In this document: positions 4,961-9,382 of the stretch, in pieces
How positions within the stretch are numbered: the first letter of the stretch is position 1
Layout of the letters: each line of letters starts with the position of its first letter
Source of the DNA: Spirulina sp. DLM2.Bin59
GTDB lineage: Bacteria; Cyanobacteriota; Cyanobacteriia; Cyanobacteriales; Spirulinaceae
NCBI GenBank assembly: GCA_007693875.1
Contig: RECT01000158.1
Location: forward strand, 1 to 9,382
Length of the DNA: 9,382 bases
Reading direction: 5' to 3'
Position numbers and translations under genes: made by a program
Notes under the pieces: model-generated
Databases searched by the model: none
What the model was told of the DNA's origin: nothing
What the model saw: the letters and a program-made list of their open reading frames with translations, nothing else

Positions 4961-6689
4961 CCCCCTCCCCTTCTGCTGATTTGCCCCGCAGGATCAGGGG
5001 GATTTGCACAATGGGGGCGGTAAATGTCACGGTTGATCCTAGGTTTTCCCCCAAGCTGAAAAACTGAATTGTGCCTCCCATGGTTTCCACTAATCGCTGG
5101 GAAATGGCTAACCCTAGCCCCGTTCCCCCATAGGAGCGGGTGCGGCCAATGTCCACCTGGCTAAAATTCTTAAACAGCATATCCAGCTTATCGAGGGGAA
5201 CCCCAATGCCGGTGTCCGCTACCCGCACCTTCACAAAGCCGGGAAACCGTTGGCCGTTGATCGTAGTCGTTTTTTTGACAATTTCGCCGCTGATGGTGAT
5301 CCCCCCTTCATGGGTGAACTTGACGGCATTGCCCACCAGGTTAAGCAACACTTGCAACAACCGCTGATAGTTGCCATAGAGGTTAATGGGTTCGCGGGAG
5401 GAGGGGAGTTGAATTTCAAAACTGAGGTGTTTCTGCTCTGCCATGGGGCGGGTTTTCTTCTCCACATCCTCAAAGAGGTCTTCAAGGGAGACTTCCGTAA
5501 ATTCCAACTCCATCCGCCCCGCTTCAATTTTGGCAATATCGAGGATGTCGTTAATTAAGTTCAGTAAATGGAGGGCGGAACGGTGGGCTTCCTCCAAAAA
5601 TTCCCGCTGCTCGGCGGGGTCATCGGCTAAACCATCGAGAATCAGCTTCATGAACCCGATGATGCCGTTGAGGGGGGTGCGGAGTTCGTGGGAGGTGCTG
5701 GCCAGGAATTCACTTTTGAGGCGGGAGGCTTCTTCCGCTCGCATTCCCGCTTCTTCTAAATCTTTATAGAGGGTGGCGTGGGCGATCGCTGTCCCCACAT
5801 GGGCCGCCAATTCCCGCGCTAGCTCAATTTCTGCATCACTCCAATGGCGGCGGCGATCGCACTGTTGCAGACAAATTAAGGCATTGCGCTTATTTTGGTA
5901 AAACGTCGAAACCACTAAAACCGATTTTTCCTCAAAGGGGCTATCGGGGATGTAGTCAAAGGCGAGGGGTTCATCGGTGGCGATCGCCTGCTGTAAATAG
6001 GGCGTTTGGTCAATGGGGAACCGCTCCCCCAACATCGAGCGGTAATGGGCATCACAATATTCCGACTCCACCCGCAGCATCTGGCTTTCTGAATCGTAGG
6101 AAATAATCAAACAGCGGCTGACCCGCACCTCCTCCCCCAAACTATCCACCGTCTGCTGCCAAATCGTTTCCAGATCCAGCGTCAGGCGAATATTGCGAGC
6201 CAGCTTCGTCAGCAGGTTTTGATAGGGATTGCGGCGAATATTGCGGGCAATTTGGGTAATTAAATCTTGATAGTTATTGTGGGGCAAGGCTCCCGTGAGG
6301 CGATTCGTCCGCGTCAGCCCCGCCTGCTCCAAGAGTCGCCCCAACACCAGCACCTCCACCACCCGCCCCTCATGCTTGAGAATCGGGCTAATGGCCAACT
6401 CGACGGGAAAGGTTTCATCCTGATAGGAAAACAAACAATGGTAATTTTCCGGAACCCGACGCTCCATCACCCGATGGATCGTTTCCAGATAGCTTTCCTG
6501 AGCTACCGGCTGAAAAAGATGGTGCTCGCTACAGGCATGGGTAATAATCGCCGGAGCTTGGATTGCCTTGTTGGGGGGGCGTTGCCAATAAAATGAGGAG
6601 TATTGGCCGGAACTATCTTGGGTAAATGCCAGTTCAGCACCTAAACTTTGCCAGCAATTTGGGGGTTGAGGTGCAGCAGCAGCGTCCAT
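4935..6689 (-). CDS. PAS-GAF sensor histidine kinase
   Basis: This 584-residue protein lacks a signal peptide or membrane segments, so it is probably cytoplasmic. A PAS-like domain spans about residues 10-120 (the stretch ending LKHEGRVVEVLVLGRLLEQ). A GAF domain spans about 157-305, beginning LLTKLARNIRLTLDLETIWQ. A short helical linker leads to HisKA, with the phospho-acceptor His334 in STSHELRTPLNGIIGFM. The HATPase_c domain has an N box with Asn454 (LVGNAVKFT), a G1 box DTGIGVP (492-498) and a G2 box GGTGLGLAIS (521-530). All catalytic motifs look intact. It would autophosphorylate His334 and pass phosphate to a response regulator; there is no receiver domain and no regulator gene nearby. 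The GAF entry segment is duplicated: Y140-R153 repeats as Y156-L169. The signal sensed is unknown. The C-terminal GGGRMKDEG comes from a heptamer repeat and is probably not functional. Confidence 0.92.
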   Translation of the reverse strand: MDAAAAPQPPNCWQSLGAELAFTQDSSGQYSSFYWQRPPNKAIQAPAIITHACSEHHLFQPVAQESYLETIHRVMERRVPENYHCLFSYQDETFPVELAISPILKHEGRVVEVLVLGRLLEQAGLTRTNRLTGALPHNNYQDLITQIARNIRRNPYQNLLTKLARNIRLTLDLETIWQQTVDSLGEEVRVSRCLIISYDSESQMLRVESEYCDAHYRSMLGERFPIDQTPYLQQAIATDEPLAFDYIPDSPFEEKSVLVVSTFYQNKRNALICLQQCDRRRHWSDAEIELARELAAHVGTAIAHATLYKDLEEAGMRAEEASRLKSEFLASTSHELRTPLNGIIGFMKLILDGLADDPAEQREFLEEAHRSALHLLNLINDILDIAKIEAGRMELEFTEVSLEDLFEDVEKKTRPMAEQKHLSFEIQLPSSREPINLYGNYQRLLQVLLNLVGNAVKFTHEGGITISGEIVKKTTTINGQRFPGFVKVRVADTGIGVPLDKLDMLFKNFSQVDIGRTRSYGGTGLGLAISQRLVETMGGTIQFFSLGENLGSTVTFTAPIVQIPLILRGKSAEGEGGGRMKDEG

Positions 6690-6718
6690 GGTACGCGATT
6701 ACAGGTCATGCAATGTTT

Positions 6719-6731
6719 ATTTCTCTCTATA
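6719..6731 (-). promoter_or_regulatory. Possible -10 region of the kinase gene
   Basis: Read leftward, TATAGA at 6731-6726 lies about 37 bases before the kinase ATG, leaving a short leader of roughly 30 bases. No good -35 hexamer is seen at 16-18 bases upstream, so support is weak. Confidence 0.25.
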
Positions 6732-6749
6732 GTAGTCTGCCATGAAAAT

Positions 6750-6777
6750 AACCGTCCATGGGGATTGGACGGTTTTT
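6750..6777 (-). terminator. Bidirectional intrinsic terminator between RHH gene and kinase gene
   Basis: A 9-bp stem, AACCGTCCA (6750-6758) with TGGACGGTT (6766-6774), encloses a 7-base loop. On the plus strand it is followed by T residues (6773-6777); on the minus strand by TTATTTTC. It starts nine bases after the stop of the leftward ribbon-helix-helix gene and should separate that transcript from the kinase gene. Confidence 0.8.
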
Positions 6778-6785
6778 AGTTGCCC

Positions 6786-7016
6786 TTAATCGTTCCATTC
6801 ACCACGGGGGGGAACAGGGGGATTGCGTCTAAACGTCCGCGATAGCTCGTCGTCTTGCTCCCGCTCACCCCGTAACCATTGTTTAATCGCGGTTTCGATG
6901 ATGCGACTGGGGTCGCTGCTGAGATGGTGCAGTTGATCAACAAGGTCAGAATCCAATTGGATCGAGACTTCGATTTTTTCCGCCAGGCGTGGCGAAGGGG
7001 TGATAGAGTCGCTCAT
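6786..7016 (-). CDS. Small CopG-like ribbon-helix-helix protein
   Basis: This 76-residue protein contains IEVSIQLDSDLVDQLHHLSSDP (15-36) followed by SRIIETAIKQWLRG. This is the strand-helix-helix signature of ribbon-helix-helix regulators, with alternating residues on the strand and the hydrophobic IETAIKQWL helix. The charged, proline-rich tail ending PPVPPRGEWND looks like the toxin-contacting tail of an antitoxin. No toxin gene adjoins it: a terminator follows at once and the upstream neighbour is divergent. It is therefore either an orphan antitoxin or a free-standing regulator. The start at ATG 7016 has no evident Shine-Dalgarno sequence. Function in DNA binding is inferred from the fold. 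Confidence 0.72.
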   Translation of the reverse strand: MSDSITPSPRLAEKIEVSIQLDSDLVDQLHHLSSDPSRIIETAIKQWLRGEREQDDELSRTFRRNPPVPPRGEWND

Positions 7017-7140
7017 AACTTTAAATAATGTCGTTGTCTACCATTGTACAAAAATTCTAAGGGCCCCTCTGGATAATTTAGGTAGCAAATTGTTGCGATC
7101 GCAACAGTAAAATATCTTGATCTACCCTTTTGAACCTCCT
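7017..7140. promoter_or_regulatory. Divergent promoter region with 16-bp palindrome
   Basis: This 124-base spacer must hold the promoters of the leftward RHH gene and the rightward small gene. TGTTGCGATCGCAACA (7091-7106) is a perfect palindrome built around a HIP1 octamer. GATAAT (7072-7077) could be a rightward -10. Read leftward, TGTACAAT (7050-7043) resembles an extended -10 for the RHH gene. No convincing -35 boxes were found. Autoregulation by the RHH protein through the palindrome is possible but only inferred. Confidence 0.4.
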
Positions 7141-7428
7141 ATGTCTATTCTAAATCCTCTGGAACTCTACACCCAGGCTCATCCTGAAGAAGTATTAGTC
7201 GTTACGGCCCAGCACCAAGGGGAGGCGGAAATGGTGCTCATTTTCCGAGGGTTCTCCAGTTCCCTCACCCGCCCCACCGCCTTCGACCCCGATATCCCCA
7301 TCCTCGACGACACCGCCACCATTGAAACCATCGATCGCCTCGCTAGCCCCTACAACCCCGAAAACCCCCAATACATCGAGCGAGGGCTGACGGTGGGGCA
7401 AATAGAGGCGTTGATTGAGCGGGGATAG
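7141..7428 (+). CDS. Conserved small cyanobacterial/plastid protein (DUF7734-like)
   Basis: This is a 95-residue protein read from ATG 7141. It starts MSILNPLELYTQAHPEEVLV and has the conserved-looking block IFRGFSSSLTRPTAFDPDIP (about residues 38-57), followed by a second block with IDRLASPYNPENPQYIERGL (about 67-86) and TVGQIEALI. I recognise this arrangement from small proteins conserved in cyanobacteria and plant plastids, filed I believe as DUF7734; no biochemical role is known to me. There are no membrane segments or catalytic signatures. The frame extends eight codons upstream to a TTG at 7117, but ATG is preferred. The Shine-Dalgarno sequence is absent or weak. The TAG stop (7426-7428) lies inside the first heptamers of a repeat element. 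It is divergent from the RHH gene and upstream of glmM. Confidence 0.68.
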   Translation: MSILNPLELYTQAHPEEVLVVTAQHQGEAEMVLIFRGFSSSLTRPTAFDPDIPILDDTATIETIDRLASPYNPENPQYIERGLTVGQIEALIERG

Positions 7429-7577
7429 GGGATAGGGAACAGGCAACGGGCAACAGGCAATCCTGATCGGGAATCGGCGTAGGGGCGTTGGCGTAAGCCT
7501 GCCGGAGGCACAAAAATTTTTCGCCCCGGCCCTGAATCAATCTCCCCATTCCCCATTCCCCGTTCCCCGTTCCCCAT
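7421..7577. repeat. Heptamer inverted-repeat element 3, long version upstream of glmM
   Basis: Six purine-rich heptamers (GGGGATA twice, GGGAACA, GGCAACG, GGCAACA, GGCAATC; 7421-7462) are followed by an 80-base core and then five TCCCCAT/TCCCCGT heptamers (7543-7577). The outer arms are largely complementary. Inside the core GGGGCG (7482-7487) pairs with CGCCCC (7522-7527), and GCCT (7497-7500) pairs with AGGC (7506-7509), so the whole can fold as nested stems. It carries no open reading frame. It fills most of the 254-base gap between the small gene and glmM and resembles a small non-autonomous repeat or a grown STRR array. Confidence 0.75.
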
Positions 7578-7624
7578 TTCCGTGCAACTCCCCCACCAAT
7601 AGGATAAAGTTCTGGAAATAGAGC

Positions 7625-7650
7625 CTGATGGTTGAATGTAGCAACATCAG
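7625..7650 (+). promoter_or_regulatory. Stem-loop in the glmM leader
   Basis: CTGATGGTTG (7625-7634) pairs with CAACATCAG (7642-7650) with one bulged G and a 7-base loop. It ends about 33 bases before the glmM ATG and has no T-tract, so it is not a terminator. It may be an operator or an mRNA leader hairpin. Confidence 0.45.
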
Positions 7651-7682
7651 TAATTTTGGTGTGAGTGAGGAAAAATTTAATT

Positions 7683-9122
7683 ATGGTATCATCGCCGATT
7701 CGACCCCAATCCCGTCAGGCAACCCCTAGCCCCGGTATTGGCCGGCTGGCTCAATTGGGACTTTTGCCGCAAACGCCCCTTTTTGGCACCGATGGCATTC
7801 GCGGTAAGGCCGGGGAACTGTTGAATGCATCCCTGGCTTTAGAAGTGGGCTATTGGGCGGGGCAAGTGCTCCAAGACCAAGACGTGCCCATTGGCCCGGT
7901 GATTATTGGTCAGGATTCCCGCAATTCCAGTGATATGCTCGCCACGGCCCTCGCTTCAGGCCTCACCTCTGCGGGCCTAGAAGTGTGGAATGTGGGCCTC
8001 TGCCCCACCCCCTGCGTTTCCTACCTCACCCGCCAAACCCATGCCCTCGGTGGGGTGATGATTTCCGCCAGCCACAATCCTCCGGAGGATAACGGCATCA
8101 AGTTTTTTAGCCACAACGGCACAAAGTTGGGCAAACCGGCGGCGGCTCGCATTGAGGCGGGCTTGCGGGGCCAGGGGGAAACTTCCCTTAATGGCATGGC
8201 CTGGGGGAAACATCAACATACCGTGACATTAATCCGGGACTATGCCGATTCCTTACAGCGATCGCTCCCCACGGCAGATTTCACCGGCTTAAAAATTGTC
8301 TTGGATTTGGCCTGGGGGGCTGCGGTGCAGTTAGCCCCGGAACTGTTCCGGCTCCTGGGGGCGGAGGTGATTGCCCTCCATGATGCCGCCGATGGCGATC
8401 GCATCAATGTCAACTGTGGCTCCACCCATTTACAACGCCTCCAAGCCGCCGTTCAGGAATACGGCGCGGATCTCGGCTTTGCCTTCGATGGCGATGCCGA
8501 TCGCGTCATGGCCGTCGATAACCACAGCCGCGTTATCGATGGGGATTACATCCTCTACCTTTGGGGCCAACAACTCATGGCCGAAAACCAACTCCCGGAT
8601 AATCTTCTCATCGGCACGGTGATGGCCAATTTGGGGTTTGAGCGGGCTTGGCAGGCTCAGGGGGGGCAGTTCCACCGCACCGATGTAGGGGATCAGCATG
8701 TCCAAGCCGCGATGTTTGAATTCGGGGCCGCCCTTGGGGGAGAACAGTCCGGCCATATCCTCTGCCACCACCACAGTTTTTCCGGGGATGGGGTGCAAAC
8801 GGCCTTACATCTCACCGCCTTGGTGAAAGCCAACGGCGTTTCCCTCGCAGACCTACGGGATCAGAGTTTCCAAACCTATCCCCAATTACTGCAAAATATT
8901 CGCGTCGAAAGCCGGGAGCGTCGCCAGCATTGGCAGGACTGCGAGGCGGTGCAGCGAGTAATTGCCCAAGGAGAGGCGGATTTAGGCGATCGCGGTCGCA
9001 TTTTGGTGCGGGCTTCGGGAACAGAACCGCTGATCCGGGTGATGGTGGAGGCGGCAGAAGCTGATGCAGTGGAGCATTGGACCCAGGTGCTCAGTCGTGC
9101 CGTCACTGACCATTTAGCCTAG
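7683..9122 (+). CDS. glmM: Phosphoglucosamine mutase GlmM
   Basis: The 479-residue enzyme, read from ATG 7683, converts glucosamine-6-phosphate to glucosamine-1-phosphate for UDP-GlcNAc, the precursor of peptidoglycan and lipopolysaccharide. It belongs to the alpha-D-phosphohexomutase superfamily, and its four signature loops are present in order. These are the phosphoserine loop SASHNPPEDNG with catalytic Ser130, the magnesium loop DGDADR (269-274), the sugar-specificity loop GEQSGH (353-358), and the phosphate-binding loop RASGTEP (443-449). FGTDGIRG at about residues 34-41 is the usual family start, so there is an N-terminal extension of about 33 residues. The frame also offers GTG 7665, but ATG is preferred, with GAGG 12 bases upstream. 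It appears intact. A stem-loop precedes it, and a GC hairpin follows the stop. The upstream repeat makes it likely to have its own promoter. Confidence 0.94.
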   Translation: MVSSPIRPQSRQATPSPGIGRLAQLGLLPQTPLFGTDGIRGKAGELLNASLALEVGYWAGQVLQDQDVPIGPVIIGQDSRNSSDMLATALASGLTSAGLEVWNVGLCPTPCVSYLTRQTHALGGVMISASHNPPEDNGIKFFSHNGTKLGKPAAARIEAGLRGQGETSLNGMAWGKHQHTVTLIRDYADSLQRSLPTADFTGLKIVLDLAWGAAVQLAPELFRLLGAEVIALHDAADGDRINVNCGSTHLQRLQAAVQEYGADLGFAFDGDADRVMAVDNHSRVIDGDYILYLWGQQLMAENQLPDNLLIGTVMANLGFERAWQAQGGQFHRTDVGDQHVQAAMFEFGAALGGEQSGHILCHHHSFSGDGVQTALHLTALVKANGVSLADLRDQSFQTYPQLLQNIRVESRERRQHWQDCEAVQRVIAQGEADLGDRGRILVRASGTEPLIRVMVEAAEADAVEHWTQVLSRAVTDHLA

Positions 9123-9130
9123 TTGAATGG

Positions 9131-9158
9131 CTAGGGGGGCCGGGTAAACCCCCCACTA
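9131..9158. terminator. GC hairpin between convergent glmM and the leftward gene
   Basis: GGGGGG (9134-9139) pairs with CCCCCC (9149-9154) with a 9-base loop, and CTA/ACTAA flanks can lengthen the stem with a bulge. There is no T-tract on either strand. The position nine bases after the glmM stop, between convergent genes, suggests a termination or mRNA 3'-end hairpin. Confidence 0.5.
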
Positions 9159-9167
9159 ATGATCGCT

Positions 9168-9382
9168 TTAAGGTAGCCATTGGGGTCGAATCCCGACAAA
9201 CGGTAGGGTTTCTAACACCGGCGGCTCATCATCCACAGGGGGGATTAAAAGCCAGATTTGACTAGCGGAGATCGCCTCTCCTGCATTGGTCTGTAAACGA
9301 CTATCCCCCTCCGGATCGGTGACAATTTGGTCAAACAACAGAGCCAAACCATCGGGGGCAACACTGAGGTTAATATCCTGAT
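9168..9382 (-). CDS. C-terminal end of a possible TolB-like beta-propeller protein (partial)
   Basis: The right edge cuts a leftward gene; 70 residues and the TAA stop (9170-9168) are visible. The segment contains LSVAPDGLALLFDQIVTDPEG (up to about 25 residues in), AISASQIWLLIPP and a final LPFVGIRPQWLP. The SVAPDG...LLFDQ pattern resembles a PD40/TolB-type blade (SPDG motif), and the closing WLP strand fits a propeller end. Cyanobacteria have short secreted TolB-like proteins of this kind. The N-terminus, where a signal peptide would be, is outside the window, so the family call is tentative; the coding call itself is well supported by an open frame of normal composition. Confidence 0.6.
   Translation of the reverse strand, partial: QDINLSVAPDGLALLFDQIVTDPEGDSRLQTNAGEAISASQIWLLIPPVDDEPPVLETLPFVGIRPQWLP

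Larger units (their letters stand above)
900..8993. repeat. HIP1 octamers (GCGATCGC), 17 copies
   Basis: Copies begin at 900, 1158, 1283, 1695, 1816, 2254, 2365, 2642, 2886, 3842, 4111, 5782, 5873, 5980, 7095, 8395 and 8986. This is the Highly Iterated Palindrome of cyanobacteria. Most lie in coding sequence, where they are read as codons such as AIA, GDR or AIG depending on frame. The density, about one per 550 bases, is the main taxonomic evidence in the window. Confidence 0.92.

Noticed and set aside
7117..7140. Upstream TTG start for the small gene before glmM
   Set aside because: The eight added residues (MIYPFEPP) are not part of the recognisable protein and ATG 7141 is a better start codon.
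7421..7577. CRISPR array
   Set aside because: Units are 7 bases in direct tandem without unique spacers; they are heptamer repeats.
7665..7682. GTG start for glmM
   Set aside because: It adds only MRKNLI, has no better ribosome-binding site, and ATG 7683 gives MVSS, a more usual beginning.
9182..9196. tRNA T-arm-like string GGGGTCGAATCCC
   Set aside because: It lies in the coding end of the leftward partial gene (GIRPQW) and no acceptor, D-arm or anticodon stem is present around it.

Overview
The window is chromosomal DNA of a cyanobacterium, probably a filamentous one. The clearest sign is the HIP1 octamer GCGATCGC, found 17 times in 9.4 kb. The gene content agrees: an FAD-type protoporphyrinogen oxidase, a LarB/CpmA homologue, a PAS-GAF histidine kinase, small DUF2811-like and DUF7734-like proteins known mainly from cyanobacteria, and heptanucleotide tandem repeats between genes. 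The species cannot be named from this sequence.

Layout. At the left edge is the 3' end of a tlyA-type rRNA methyltransferase gene (+). It converges on a leftward cluster that reads, in transcription order, small DUF2811-like gene, hemY, LpxB-like glycosyltransferase gene. A gene-free stretch of about 750 bp (3225-3980) follows. It holds a three-arm hairpin, a same-strand array of GGAAAA/DnaA-box-like motifs with near-helical spacing, overlapping palindromes, and a two-hairpin module just before larB. larB (+, GTG start) ends at a clean intrinsic terminator. A leftward PAS-GAF-HisKA-HATPase kinase comes next, then a terminator, then a small leftward ribbon-helix-helix gene. Divergent from that is a small rightward gene of a conserved cyanobacterial/plastid type, followed by glmM (+). 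The right edge cuts a leftward gene, possibly a TolB-like beta-propeller protein, which converges on glmM across a GC hairpin.

How the genes fit together. This is mostly housekeeping and regulatory content, not a defence island or prophage. HemY serves heme/chlorophyll synthesis, GlmM makes the amino-sugar precursor of peptidoglycan and lipopolysaccharide, the LpxB-like protein may act on a glycolipid or envelope sugar, and LarB makes the first intermediate of the nickel-pincer cofactor. The kinase has no response regulator beside it. The ribbon-helix-helix protein has no toxin beside it.

The most distinctive non-coding signal is a set of three elements built the same way: four to six purine-rich heptamers, a spacer, then four to five pyrimidine-rich heptamers, together an imperfect inverted repeat. 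Each sits at the 3' end of a gene (hemY, the kinase gene, the small gene before glmM), and the gene's stop codon lies inside the heptamers. I found no convincing new multi-gene system. The candidates most worth checking are the 3.2-4.0 kb intergenic region and the heptamer elements.
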